Below, piece by piece: positions 23,241-31,743 of a stretch of 37,415 nt of DNA. Each line of letters starts with the position of its first letter. Within the stretch, counting starts at the first letter, position 1. The stretch comes from a virus. Below the pieces are notes generated by a model that had not been told where the DNA came from, did no database searches, and was given only the letters and a program-made list of their open reading frames with translations. Where the stretch lies: the IMG/VR virus record IMGVR_UViG_3300006330_000002, positions 1-37,415 of that record. One strand, given 5' to 3'. A program made the position numbers and the translations under genes.

Positions 23241-23654
23241 ATGTTCGCCACCGCCGATGATATGCGCGCCCGGTTCGGCGAGGATGTGCTGGTCCAGCTC
23301 ACCGACCAGGATGGCTGGAACGCGCAGGCGATTGCGGCCGTCAACGTCAAGCTGGCGACCGCGACGTCGATCGTCGAAGGCTATGTCGCCAAATATCATG
23401 CGCCCGCCCCTGGCCGCGCGGTCCCGCCGCTGCTGATCGAGCTGACCTGCGACCTCGCCTATGTCCGGCTGCATCGCGCGCTGAGCGACGACCTCAAGGA
23501 TCGGCGCGACCAGGCGATGAAGCAACTGAAGGATATTTCCACCGGCCTGCTGAAGATCGACCAGGGCCTGCAGGACATCCCCGCGCGGGGCGGCGCGGTC
23601 ATCGTGCCCGATCGGCCCCGCACATTCAGCCGCGATTCCCTGGAGGGCTTCTGA
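23241..23654 (+). CDS. Mu gp36-like protein (DUF1320)
   Basis: A 137-residue protein of the DUF1320 family: F-A-T-A-D-D-M at the start, a first helix and ALLI-type motif PPLLIELTCDLAYVRLHR (about 62-79), then KQLKDISTGLLKID (about 94-107). In Mu-like phages it lies at the head-tail joint and is thought to be a head completion or connector protein. The ATG follows AAAGGAG with a long spacer of 14 nt. It touches the next gene's start at one base. Confidence 0.88.
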   Translation: MFATADDMRARFGEDVLVQLTDQDGWNAQAIAAVNVKLATATSIVEGYVAKYHAPAPGRAVPPLLIELTCDLAYVRLHRALSDDLKDRRDQAMKQLKDISTGLLKIDQGLQDIPARGGAVIVPDRPRTFSRDSLEGF

Positions 23655-24181
23655 TGCCCGGCACCGGCCTGTCCCTGACCGTCGAAGGCCTAGTCGACGT
23701 CGAGCGCCGGCTTGCGCGCCTGGCCGACCAGCTGGGTGACCTGACGCCGCTGATGGACATTCTGGGCATGGAGATCGAGGTCGACATCGAAGAGAATTTC
23801 GAGGGCGAGCATTCGCCCGCCGGCATCCCCTGGCCCAAGTCGCGGCGCGCGATGGAAACGGGCGGCAAGACGCTGACCGACACGCGCCGCCTGCGCGGGT
23901 CGATGACGCATGTTGCCCGCCCGCGATCGGTCGAGGTCGGGACGAACGTCGTCTATGCCCGCCGCCACGACCAGGGCTTTTCCGGCACCGAGCAGATCGC
24001 CAGTCACAAGCGCACGATGCGCCAGGTGTTCGGCGTCAGGCTGGCCGAGCCAATCATCGCCACGGTCAAGGCGCATAGCCGCAAGGTCGAGACGCCGCAG
24101 CGCCAGTTCATCGGCATTTCGGCCGACGGCCTGGCCGGCATCCGCGATCACGTCGCCGACTATCTGGACGCCGAGCAATGA
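23654..24181 (+). CDS. G: Virion morphogenesis protein (Mu gpG-like, phage tail S family)
   Basis: A 175-residue homologue of the Mu G / P2 S morphogenesis family, needed for tail completion and head-tail joining. Family marks are IEENFEGEHSPAGIPWPKSRRAMETGGKTLTDTRRLRGSM (about 45-84), where the Trp-x-x-L/S and TGRL-type segments lie, and RQFIGIS (about 155-161) near the end. In Mu, G follows gene 30 before the protease; here it lies between gp36 and gp37 genes, a different order. It overlaps the next gene by four bases. Confidence 0.88.
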   Translation: MPGTGLSLTVEGLVDVERRLARLADQLGDLTPLMDILGMEIEVDIEENFEGEHSPAGIPWPKSRRAMETGGKTLTDTRRLRGSMTHVARPRSVEVGTNVVYARRHDQGFSGTEQIASHKRTMRQVFGVRLAEPIIATVKAHSRKVETPQRQFIGISADGLAGIRDHVADYLDAEQ

Positions 24182-24837
24182 TCGCGGCGATCGAACTGGC
24201 GATCCTTGCCCGCCTGAAGGCGATGGAGCCGGCGCTGGGCTTTGCCTGGCGACGTCTGGAAACGCTGCCCGAGGATTGGGAAGCCTATCTGGGCGACATG
24301 AAGGGCGAACTGCGCGGCCCGGCCGCCTGGATCGGCTTCACCGGCTGGCGCAATGCGGAGATCGAGGACGGCCAGCTGGTCGTCGACGGCAGCTTCGGCC
24401 TGGTCGTCGCCAGCAGCAGCAGCCGGCCGGACGAACAAGCGCATCGCCATGGCGGCCCCAATCTCGCGGCCGAACCGGGCAGCTATCGCCTGGCGCTGGG
24501 CGCGGCCGCCGTGCTGGCGGACCAGATGCTGGACCTCGACCTGGTCGAGCCGATCAGCGTCGGCGATGCCGATCCGCTCAAGCGCAGCGCGCGCATGAAG
24601 GAGCTGAAGCTGTCGGCGCACGCGATGATGCTGGCCTGCCGCTTCCCGATCCTGCTGGCGGGCGACGACAGCGACGAAGCGCTGGAGGCGATCCACGCCA
24701 ATTGGGACATTCCCCTGTTTGGCGAACCCGACCCAGTCGATCGCGACCTGGTCGCGCCAGGCGCGCAGCTGCCCGACGACGCCCATGCCGACGCCACCGA
24801 TCACATCCGCCTAACCCAGGAGTCCGACCCGTCATGA
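24178..24837 (+). CDS. Mu gp37-like protein (DUF1834)
   Basis: A 219-residue protein of the DUF1834/gp37 family, a tail-terminator-type component. The N-terminus (IELAILARLKAM), the GPAAWIGFTGWR strand, a SYRLALGAAAVLADQMLDLDLVEPI helix-strand unit and the C-terminal FPILLAGDDSDEALEAIHANWDIP match the family plan. The last 30 residues are an acidic tail. Overlaps both neighbours by four bases. Confidence 0.82.
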   Translation: MIAAIELAILARLKAMEPALGFAWRRLETLPEDWEAYLGDMKGELRGPAAWIGFTGWRNAEIEDGQLVVDGSFGLVVASSSSRPDEQAHRHGGPNLAAEPGSYRLALGAAAVLADQMLDLDLVEPISVGDADPLKRSARMKELKLSAHAMMLACRFPILLAGDDSDEALEAIHANWDIPLFGEPDPVDRDLVAPGAQLPDDAHADATDHIRLTQESDPS

Positions 24838-25052
24838 GTTCACCGCTTCGCTTCTACCGGCCGGCGGCCGGACGTCTCATCCGCGATCCGGATGACGGAC
24901 TGCCGCTGCCGGCCCACGGCAAGGGCATCGCCTGGTCCAGTTTCTGGCAGCGCCGCCTGGACGATGGCGACCTGGAGGAGACCACCCAGAAGGCCGTCGA
25001 GGCGGCCGAGAAGAAGGCCGTCGAAGGCGGCAGCGACAAGGGAGCCGAATGA
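24834..25052 (+). CDS. DUF2635 small tail protein (Mu gp38-like)
   Basis: A 72-residue protein of the DUF2635 family: YRPAAGRLIRDPDDGLPLPAHGK at 8-30 followed by W-x-R-RLDDGDL at about 38-47. It always sits just before the sheath gene in Mu-like phages. The C-terminus is a charged, Lys/Glu-rich tail. Overlaps both neighbours by four bases. Confidence 0.87.
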   Translation: MSSPLRFYRPAAGRLIRDPDDGLPLPAHGKGIAWSSFWQRRLDDGDLEETTQKAVEAAEKKAVEGGSDKGAE

Positions 25053-26482
25053 TGGCCAGCTTCGCATTCGACAGCATCAGCACGGGCCAGCGCGTGCCCG
25101 GCAGCCAGGTCGAGATCAGCAACGTCCGCGCGTTGCAGGGCCTGCCGCCGGCGGTGCAGAAGATCCTGCTGATCGGCCAGTGCATCGGCGCTGCATCGAC
25201 GTCCGCGCCCGTGCGCGTCACCCGCCGGGACCAAGGCGCCGCAATTGCGGGGCGTGGGTCCATCCTGGCGGCGATGGTCGCGGCCGCGATCGACGCCAGC
25301 AAGGAAGTCGAACTATGGGCGATGCCGATTGCCGACAATGCGGCCGGCGTGGCCGCGTCGGCGACCCTGACGATCACCGGCCCCGCGACCGCTTCGGGCA
25401 CGCTGTCGGCGATGATCGCCGGCGTGCGCGTCACGACCAGCGTCAACAGCGGACAGGTGGCGACGTCGATCGCGTCCAACCTGGCGGCGGCGATCAACGC
25501 CCTTCCCGACCTGCCGGTCACGGCGACGGCAGCGGCGGCGGTCGTCACGCTGACATGCCGGCACAAGGGTGCGGTCGGCAACGAGATCGACGTGCGCACC
25601 AATTATTTCGAGGGCGAAAAGCTGCCCGCTGGCGTCGCCGTGACGATCGTGGGCATGGCGGGCGGCACGGGCAATCCGGACCTGACCAGCCTGATGGCCA
25701 GCCTGGGCGACGCGCAATATCAGACCTTCGCCATCGGCATGAACGACGCGGCCAACATGTCGATCATCGACGATGATCTGACCGGCCGCTGGGGCCCGCA
25801 GCGCCAGATCGAGGGGCGCGCCTATTTCGGCATGATCGCCGGCTGGTCGACGCTCGCCAGTTTCGGCGCGACGCGCAACGGGGTGCACAGCACCATCGTC
25901 GGCGGCCATCGCGTCCCGTCGCCGCCCTGGGCGATCGCGGCCGCCTTTGCCGCGGTCGCGGCGTTCAACCTGCAGATCGATCCGGCGCGGCCGCTTACCG
26001 ACCTGGTCGTGCCGGGGATTCGCGCGCCCAGCGCCGAACATCGTTTCAGCCGGCAGGAGCGCGAGCTGCTGCTGCGCGACGGCATTTCGACGTTCCGCGT
26101 CAATGCCGCCGGGGACGTGGCGATCGAGCGGCTGATCAGCTGCTACCAGGTGAACAGCGCCGGCTTCGACGACATCAGCTATCTGGACGTCCAGACCACG
26201 GCGACGCTGGGCTATTATCGCTACAGCTATCGCCAGCGCATGGCGCAGAAATTCCCCCGCGCGAAGCTGACCGACGACACGATCGCGGCGGTGAAGGCCG
26301 AGACGATCGCGCTGGCGCGCGAGTGGGAGGATGCGGGCCTGATGGAGGATGTCGAGGGCTTCCTCGCCGGCCTCATCATCGAGCGCGACGGTTCCAGCCC
26401 GACCCAGCTCAACACGCTGATGACGCCCGACACCGTCAACGGGCTGCTGCAGCTCGCCACCCGCATCGAATTCATCCTCTGA
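25049..26482 (+). CDS. L: Tail sheath protein (Mu gpL-like)
   Basis: A 477-residue contractile tail sheath subunit. It opens with the typical SFDSISTGQRVPGSQVEISN (about 7-26), and the C-terminal part has LSCYQ-like strand RLISCYQVNSAGFDDISYLDVQTTATLGYYRYSYRQRM (about 362-399), the stretch that docks onto the tube and neighbouring sheath strands. Two adjacent ATGs (25049 and 25052) are possible; the second has better spacing from GGAG. Presence of a sheath shows a myovirus tail. No frameshift. Confidence 0.94.
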   Translation: MMASFAFDSISTGQRVPGSQVEISNVRALQGLPPAVQKILLIGQCIGAASTSAPVRVTRRDQGAAIAGRGSILAAMVAAAIDASKEVELWAMPIADNAAGVAASATLTITGPATASGTLSAMIAGVRVTTSVNSGQVATSIASNLAAAINALPDLPVTATAAAAVVTLTCRHKGAVGNEIDVRTNYFEGEKLPAGVAVTIVGMAGGTGNPDLTSLMASLGDAQYQTFAIGMNDAANMSIIDDDLTGRWGPQRQIEGRAYFGMIAGWSTLASFGATRNGVHSTIVGGHRVPSPPWAIAAAFAAVAAFNLQIDPARPLTDLVVPGIRAPSAEHRFSRQERELLLRDGISTFRVNAAGDVAIERLISCYQVNSAGFDDISYLDVQTTATLGYYRYSYRQRMAQKFPRAKLTDDTIAAVKAETIALAREWEDAGLMEDVEGFLAGLIIERDGSSPTQLNTLMTPDTVNGLLQLATRIEFIL

Positions 26483-26518
26483 GGCGCATCTCAGCGGACG
26501 TTGAAAGGACAGTAAAAC

Positions 26519-26890
26519 ATGGCGAACAAGAACCAGGTCATCGGCCGCGCCAAGGTGAAGGTCGATGGCCAGCTGCTGGCGACCGCCGGCGACACCACGT
26601 TCGATCCGGGCGGCACCACCCGCGAACCCGTGCCGGGCGACTATGAGGCCGGGGCCTTTCGCGAAGCGGAACGCCGCCCGGCCAAGCTGGAGATCAGCCT
26701 GCTGACCAATGCCGGCTTTTCCGCGCCGGCGTGGGGCGCGATCGTCGAGTCCACCATCTCGATCGAGTTCGACAATGGCCAGGCCTGGGTGATGCGCGGC
26801 GCCTATTCCGAAGGCACGCCGTCGATCACGACCAGTGACGGCAAGGCCAAGGCCGTCGCCTACAGCCAGCCCGCCGAGCAGGTGTCGTGA
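26519..26890 (+). CDS. M: Tail tube protein (Mu gpM-like)
   Basis: A 123-residue tube subunit, in the expected place after the sheath. Family features: IGRAKVKVDGQLL at 8-20, GGTTREPVPGDYEAGAFREAERRPAKLEISLL (about 31-62) and a final beta hairpin YSEGTPSITTSDGKAKAVAYS. A good ribosome site (GAAAGGA) precedes the ATG, suiting a highly expressed protein. Stop overlaps the chaperone start at one base. Confidence 0.93.
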   Translation: MANKNQVIGRAKVKVDGQLLATAGDTTFDPGGTTREPVPGDYEAGAFREAERRPAKLEISLLTNAGFSAPAWGAIVESTISIEFDNGQAWVMRGAYSEGTPSITTSDGKAKAVAYSQPAEQVS

Positions 26891-27219
26891 TGGATCGCCG
26901 CGAACCGGGCAAGCGCCCCGCCTGGCTGAAGAGCGACAACAGCTATGACCTGCTGGTGCCCTTCGAATATGGCATCGGTCAGGATCGGTATGCCGTCGCC
27001 TCGCTGAAGCTGCGCCGTCTGACGGCCGCCGACATGCTGATCCTGGACGAAGCGATTCCCTACACCGAAAAGCTGCTGAAGATCGTCGAAGCGATGACGG
27101 GGCTGCTGCGCCCGGCAACGCTCAAGATCGACGCGGTCGACATGGACCGGATCGACGACATCCTGGGCTATTTCAGGGAGCCTGGTTCGGCAACTGGCGC
27201 GACCTCCTCGGCGAGCTGA
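26890..27219 (+). CDS. Tail assembly chaperone (Mu gp41-like)
   Basis: A 109-residue protein in the slot between tube and tape measure, where dsDNA phages encode the tail chaperone that coats the tape measure. Residues 20-85 (DLLVPFEYGIGQDRYAVASLKLRRLTAADMLILDEA, then LLKIVEAMTGL) match gp41/FluMu proteins: a short strand pair followed by a 'RRLTAAD' helix. The last 14 codons are Ser/Thr/Ala-rich and look like run-off after a missed frameshift. The ATG at 26890 overlaps the tube stop; a GTG one codon earlier is possible. Confidence 0.85.
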   Translation: MDRREPGKRPAWLKSDNSYDLLVPFEYGIGQDRYAVASLKLRRLTAADMLILDEAIPYTEKLLKIVEAMTGLLRPATLKIDAVDMDRIDDILGYFREPGSATGATSSAS

Positions 27220-27329
27220 AGCTCGTCCTGGGCTTCTCGCGCGCCGACATCTGGGCGCTCGACGATGCTGAATTGGAGTTCTGGCTGGACCAGGCGGACC
27301 GCATCGCGGCCGCCAGGGGGAATGAATGA
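27174..27329 (+). CDS. -1 frame extension of the tail chaperone (gp41-42 type)
   Basis: Reading one base back from the chaperone frame gives 51 codons from 27174 to the TGA at 27327-27329, with the conserved downstream chaperone pattern: a helix GNWRDLLGELKLVLGFSRADIWALDDAELEFWLDQADRI, where 'DIW-ALxxxELxxW' is typical. This frame is open back to a stop at 26946 and contains no ATG, GTG or TTG before the conserved part, so it can hardly be expressed alone. A plausible slip is tRNA-Phe from UUC to UUU in U-UUC-AGG (27171-27177), with the less-used Arg codon AGG in the A site. It overlaps the tape measure start by four bases. Confidence 0.78.
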   Translation, partial: QGAWFGNWRDLLGELKLVLGFSRADIWALDDAELEFWLDQADRIAAARGNE

Positions 27330-28888
27330 AGCTATCGCTGATCCTTGAGGCCATCGACCGGGCCAGCCGCCCGCTCGACCGGGTCGATCGCGCCACCGGA
27401 GGGCTGGGCCGCACGTCGCGTCGCGCAGCCGACGACGTTCGCGGGCTGGATCGGCGCATGGAAACGGCAACGCGCACGGCGGGGCGCATGGAGCGCGCCG
27501 CCCGTGGCGTCGGCTCCGGCTTGGCGGCAGCGTCCCGGCGCGGAGTCGGTGCGCTCGCCGCCCTCGACCGCCGCCTGAGCATCAGCCAGGCGCGCATGGA
27601 GAAGCTCGCATTTTCCGCTGGCACGCTGATCGGCAGCACCATTCGCGGCGGCGTGATCGCTGGAGGCGCTATCGCGGGCGCGGGGCTGTCGGCCGCGCTC
27701 TACAAGATCGTCACTGCTGGCCTGATGTTTGAAAAGTTCCGCACTCAGCTGACTGGACTGGAGGGATCGGCGGAGGCGGGCAACCGCGCTATGGAATGGG
27801 TGTCGGATTTCGCCGCTAAGACCCCCTATGAGCTGGCCGAGGTGATGGAAGCCTTCATCGCGTTGAAGGCCTATGGCATCGACCCGACCGACGGAACGCT
27901 GCGTGCGCTCGGAGACACGGCAGCAGGCATGGGCAAGGACCTCATGCAAGCGGTCGAAATGATCGCCGACGCCCAAACCGGTGAATTCGAGCGCATAAAG
28001 GAATTTGGGATCAAGGCTTCGGTCGCTGGGGACCAAGTCACCTTCCGCTGGCAGCGTAACGGCAAGGAAATGACGAAGACCGTGCGTCAGTCGGCCACCG
28101 AGATACGCAACGCCTTGCTTGCCATCATGGATCAGCGGTTTGCTGGGGGCATGGACCGTCTGGCGAGGACGACCGCAGGCAAGTGGTCGAACCTGATGGA
28201 TAGTCTGACCAAGTCCGCAAATCGCGTCTGGGAAGGCGGCTTCGGTAGTGCGGTCAATAAGCAGCTCGATCGCCTCAGTGGCTGGATAAGTCGAATGGAG
28301 CAGGATGGTTCGCTCAAAAAGTGGGCGGACGAAACCGGTGAGGGAATTGGCGACCTGGTGGAAACGCTTGGAGATGCCGACTGGTCAGGGATTGCAGGCG
28401 GGATTCGCAGCGTCGGCGGTGCCTTCAGCGACTTGGCAGGATTTCTTCGCGATGTTGATTATTACGGGGGCAAGGTGCGAGGCTTTCTCGCCGACGCCGA
28501 AAATCTTTGGGGATATCGCGATGCCTTGGGCAGCGTGAGTGCCGATCCGCGTGGCGGGCTTCATTATAACGCGCCGGGCTGGCTGAAAGCAAAGCCCGCA
28601 CCACGCAAGTCCGCACCATCGGGCGTGCCCTTCATCGGCGCAGCCGAACCGCAGACGCGTCCGTCTCCTCGGGCGGTGAGCGATGCGCAGTGGCGTCGCG
28701 CTCTGGGCGCTCCCCGAACACTGCCTACGCAGAAAGCAATCCCTGCCAAGCCTCAGGCCGCGCCGAAGGGCAAGCTGGAAATCTCGATCAAAACGCCCGT
28801 CGGCACAACAGCGCGCCCGACCAAGGTCGCCGCCACCGGTATGGACCTTGAAGTCAACACCGGCCGCGCCATGGGGGCGATCGCATGA
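27326..28888 (+). CDS. Tail tape measure protein
   Basis: A 520-residue protein that sets tail length. The N-terminus is a basic coiled coil (1-90). A hydrophobic Gly/Ala-rich segment at about 95-130 (GTLIGSTIRGGVIAGGAIAGAG) is of the kind that enters the host membrane. Residues about 140-310 form the tape-measure core (KFRTQLTGLEGSAEAG, PYELAEVMEAFIALKAYGID, GMGKDLMQAVEMIADAQTGEFERIKEFGI). The C-terminal third is Pro/Lys-rich. It is short for the family; by the usual rule of about 0.15 nm per residue the tail would be near 80 nm. From about 27700 to 28700 the DNA is less GC-biased than flanking genes. Confidence 0.9.
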   Translation: MKLSLILEAIDRASRPLDRVDRATGGLGRTSRRAADDVRGLDRRMETATRTAGRMERAARGVGSGLAAASRRGVGALAALDRRLSISQARMEKLAFSAGTLIGSTIRGGVIAGGAIAGAGLSAALYKIVTAGLMFEKFRTQLTGLEGSAEAGNRAMEWVSDFAAKTPYELAEVMEAFIALKAYGIDPTDGTLRALGDTAAGMGKDLMQAVEMIADAQTGEFERIKEFGIKASVAGDQVTFRWQRNGKEMTKTVRQSATEIRNALLAIMDQRFAGGMDRLARTTAGKWSNLMDSLTKSANRVWEGGFGSAVNKQLDRLSGWISRMEQDGSLKKWADETGEGIGDLVETLGDADWSGIAGGIRSVGGAFSDLAGFLRDVDYYGGKVRGFLADAENLWGYRDALGSVSADPRGGLHYNAPGWLKAKPAPRKSAPSGVPFIGAAEPQTRPSPRAVSDAQWRRALGAPRTLPTQKAIPAKPQAAPKGKLEISIKTPVGTTARPTKVAATGMDLEVNTGRAMGAIA

Positions 28889-30132
28889 GCGCGCCGGCAG
28901 GATGGCAGAAGGGCAGCTTTCGAGGCGCGGCCTTCCGGACCGAGGAGCAGGAGGTCACGGGCGGGCGGCGCGGCGTCGCCCATGAATTCCCGCAGGCGGA
29001 AAAGCCGGTGTGGGAAGATCTGGGCCGGTCGGCGCGGCGCTACCGCATCGACTGCCATATCACGGGCACGGACTATCCCGCCGGGGCGGACGCGCTGGCC
29101 GACGCGCTGGACCAGCCGGGCGCTGGCACGCTGATCCATCCCTGGCTGGGCGCGATGCAGGTGGCGGTGCCGCAGGATGGCTGGTCCCGGCGCGACAGCA
29201 CGGTCGACGGGGGCATCGCCTGGTTCTCGATCGAGTTCATCGAGACCGGCCTTCCTGCGCCGCAGACGGCATCCACCGACACCCAGGCCCAGGCGACAGC
29301 CGCCGCCGACACCACGATCGCCACCGCCCCAGCGCAGTTTGCCAGCGGCTATACGCTCGACGGCATCACCGGCTTTGTCGAACAGGCGGCGGGCGATGTC
29401 GTCCAGGCGGCGGCGCTGGCGGTGCGGGTCGAAGCGGCGCTGGCCGGCGGCGTGGGATCGACGCTCAGCCTGCTGGACTCGCAGCTGGGCCTGCTCGGGT
29501 CCGCCGGCGCGTTGCTGCGCGCGCCGCTGGACCTCGGCCTCTCCATCGTCGGCCTGGTCCAGACGCTTTCCGCGATCACCGGGCCGGGCGGCAGCGCGGA
29601 CCTGCCGCGCCGGGCGAGCAGCTTCAGGACGCTGATGGACTGGGGGAGTGATCTTGATCCGGTGATCGGCGGCACGCCGGCCCGCGCCGTGCAGACGGCG
29701 AACCAGGCGGCGATCGTGCAACTGGTGAACCTGGCCGCATCGGCCGAGCTGGTCCGCTGCCACGCCGCCACGGACTTCGCCTCCTATGACGATGCGGTCG
29801 CGGCGCGCGATGATGCCGCCGATCGGCTCGATGCGCTGGCGCTGCGCCAGGCGGACGCGGGCGACGATGCCGGCGCGGCGCAATATGATGCGCTGCGCCG
29901 CGCCGTCACCGCCGACCTGACCGCGCGCGGCGGCACGCTGGCGCGGCTGCAAACCCATGTGCCGGCCGTGACGATGCCGGCGCTGGTGATCGCGCAGCGC
30001 CTCTATGGCGATCCGGCCCGCATGGAAGAGCGCGCGGCCGAGATCGTGGCGCGCAACAAGGTGCCGCATCCCGGCTTTGTGCCCGGCGGCGCGGCTTTGC
30101 AGGTGCTGAGCGCGGAGGCGGCCAATGGCTGA
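28885..30132 (+). CDS. N: DNA circularisation/tail protein N (Mu gp43-like)
   Basis: A 415-residue protein with the DNA_circ_N family N-terminus: GSFRGAAFRTEEQEVTGGRRGVAHEFP (about 10-36), then YRIDCHITGTDYPAGADALADALDQPGAGTLIHPWLG (about 53-89). The rest is an Ala-rich helical body. In Mu, N is a baseplate hub component that links tape measure and baseplate. Overlaps the previous gene by four and the next by eight bases. Confidence 0.9.
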   Translation: MSAPAGWQKGSFRGAAFRTEEQEVTGGRRGVAHEFPQAEKPVWEDLGRSARRYRIDCHITGTDYPAGADALADALDQPGAGTLIHPWLGAMQVAVPQDGWSRRDSTVDGGIAWFSIEFIETGLPAPQTASTDTQAQATAAADTTIATAPAQFASGYTLDGITGFVEQAAGDVVQAAALAVRVEAALAGGVGSTLSLLDSQLGLLGSAGALLRAPLDLGLSIVGLVQTLSAITGPGGSADLPRRASSFRTLMDWGSDLDPVIGGTPARAVQTANQAAIVQLVNLAASAELVRCHAATDFASYDDAVAARDDAADRLDALALRQADAGDDAGAAQYDALRRAVTADLTARGGTLARLQTHVPAVTMPALVIAQRLYGDPARMEERAAEIVARNKVPHPGFVPGGAALQVLSAEAANG

Positions 30133-31183
30133 CGCGATTCCCGACCTGACCGAGACGGTCGAGCTGGCGATCGGCGGCATGATCTATGCCGGTTGGACCG
30201 AGGTGCGCGTCACGCGCGCGATCGACCAGATGTCGGGCAGCTTCAGCCTGTCGCTGTCCTGGAAAGACGATGCGCAAGGCCAGACTTTGCAGATCGCGCC
30301 CGACGATCGCTGCCAGCTCAAGATCGGCGGGGAAGCGGTGATCGACGGATGGGTCGATGCCGTCTCGCCCGAGATTTCGCCGGACGGCCACAGCATCCGC
30401 GTCGAAGGGCGCGACAAGTCGGCCGACCTGGCCGACTGTTCCGCGATCCACAAGCCGGGGAGCTGGGCGGGCGCGAAGGTCGAGCAGATCGCGGCCGACA
30501 TCGCCAGGCCCTTTGGCGTGTCGGTGTCCGCCAGGGCATCCACCGGCGCGGCGATCCGCAAGTTCGCCCTGCAGCAGGGCGAGACGGTGGCGGCGGCGCT
30601 GGAGCGGCTGCTGCGATTCCGCGGACTGCTGGCGGTGCCGACGGCAACCGGCGACCTGGAGATCATCACGCCCGATGTCGGCGCGCCGGTCGCGACGCTG
30701 GCCCTGGGCGTCAACATCAAGGCGGCGACCGGTCGTCAGGACCATCGCGAGCGCTTCAGCGACTATATCGTCAAGGGCCAGGCGCATGGCGACGATGACC
30801 GCCACGGCAAGACGGTCAGCCAGATCAGGGGCGAAGCCAAGGATGCCGCCGTGCGCCGTTATCGCCCGCTGCTGATCATGGCCGAGGAACAAAGCGACGG
30901 CGCCAGCGCGCTGACCCGCGCCAAGTTCGAAGCGGGCGTGCGGGCCGGCCGATCGCGCGGCGCGGACATCACCGTCGCGGGCTGGCGCACCGCAGCTGGC
31001 GGCGCGCTGTGGAAGCCCAATAGCCGCGTGCGCGTCCAGTGCGCGCCGATCGGCATGGCGGACGACGTGATGCTGATCGCCGCCGTCACCTTCACCAAGA
31101 GCGCCTTTGACGGGACGGTGACCGAATTGACGGTCTCTCCACCCGAAGCCTGGGCGCAGCTGCCGCAGAAGGAAGCCGCATGA
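30125..31183 (+). CDS. P: Baseplate hub protein P (Mu gp44-like)
   Basis: A 352-residue baseplate hub protein of the Mu gp44 type, related to T4 gp27, which forms the trimeric hub on which the spike sits. Typical segments are VRVTRAIDQMSGSFSLSLSW (about 27-46), VIDGWVDAVSPEISPDGHSIRVEGRDKSADLADCSA (about 74-109), and the C-terminal KPNSRVRVQCAPIGMADDVMLIAAVTFTKS. The frame overlaps N by eight bases, and the stop overlaps the spike gene by four. Confidence 0.92.
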   Translation: MADAIPDLTETVELAIGGMIYAGWTEVRVTRAIDQMSGSFSLSLSWKDDAQGQTLQIAPDDRCQLKIGGEAVIDGWVDAVSPEISPDGHSIRVEGRDKSADLADCSAIHKPGSWAGAKVEQIAADIARPFGVSVSARASTGAAIRKFALQQGETVAAALERLLRFRGLLAVPTATGDLEIITPDVGAPVATLALGVNIKAATGRQDHRERFSDYIVKGQAHGDDDRHGKTVSQIRGEAKDAAVRRYRPLLIMAEEQSDGASALTRAKFEAGVRAGRSRGADITVAGWRTAAGGALWKPNSRVRVQCAPIGMADDVMLIAAVTFTKSAFDGTVTELTVSPPEAWAQLPQKEAA

Positions 31184-31743
31184 GCGCCGTCAACGATGCC
31201 TTGAAGGCTCTTCGCGGGCGGGTGCAGATGATGGTCGGCCGCGCCGTGCTGGCCGCCGTCAATGACGATGCGACGCTGCAGACGCTGCAGATCGAACTGG
31301 CCTCCGACGAAGCGCAGGATGGGGTCGAGCATTTCCAGCCCTATGGCCTGGCCTACAAGCCGCATGTCGGGGCGGAGGCGATCGCCATGGCCGTCGGTGG
31401 GCTGCGCAGCCATGCGGTCGTCCTGACCGTCACCGACCGCCGTTATCGGCTGAAGGCGCTGAAGGACGGTGAGGTCGCTCTCTATGACGACCAGGGCCAG
31501 AAGCTGCTGCTCGGCCGCGAGGGCATCCTGATCGAAACGCCCAAGGACATCAGCATCCAGGCCGAAGGCGACTTCAACGTCGAGGCCGGCGGCACGGTGT
31601 CGATCAAGGGCGGGGGCGAGACGCTGATCGACGGCGCATCCATCCTGATCGGCGAAGGCGCGTCGCTGGCCGCCGCGCGCAAGTCCGACGCCGTGGCCGG
31701 GGGCGTGATCACCGGCGGTTCCAGCAAGGTGAAAATCGCATGA
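31180..31743 (+). CDS. Baseplate spike protein (Mu gp45-like)
   Basis: A 187-residue spike of the gp45/gpV type: OB-fold N-terminal domain (about 10-95), with HFQPYGLAYKPHVGAEAIAMAVGG, then a triple beta-helix (about 110-165) built of short repeats such as ILIETPKDISIQAEGDFNVEAGGTVSIKG. The trimer would pierce the outer membrane. The Mu homologue binds iron through a His-x-His near its tip; here no His occurs after residue 78, so the tip must be different or capped by another protein. Overlaps both neighbours by four bases. Confidence 0.9.
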   Translation: MSAVNDALKALRGRVQMMVGRAVLAAVNDDATLQTLQIELASDEAQDGVEHFQPYGLAYKPHVGAEAIAMAVGGLRSHAVVLTVTDRRYRLKALKDGEVALYDDQGQKLLLGREGILIETPKDISIQAEGDFNVEAGGTVSIKGGGETLIDGASILIGEGASLAAARKSDAVAGGVITGGSSKVKIA

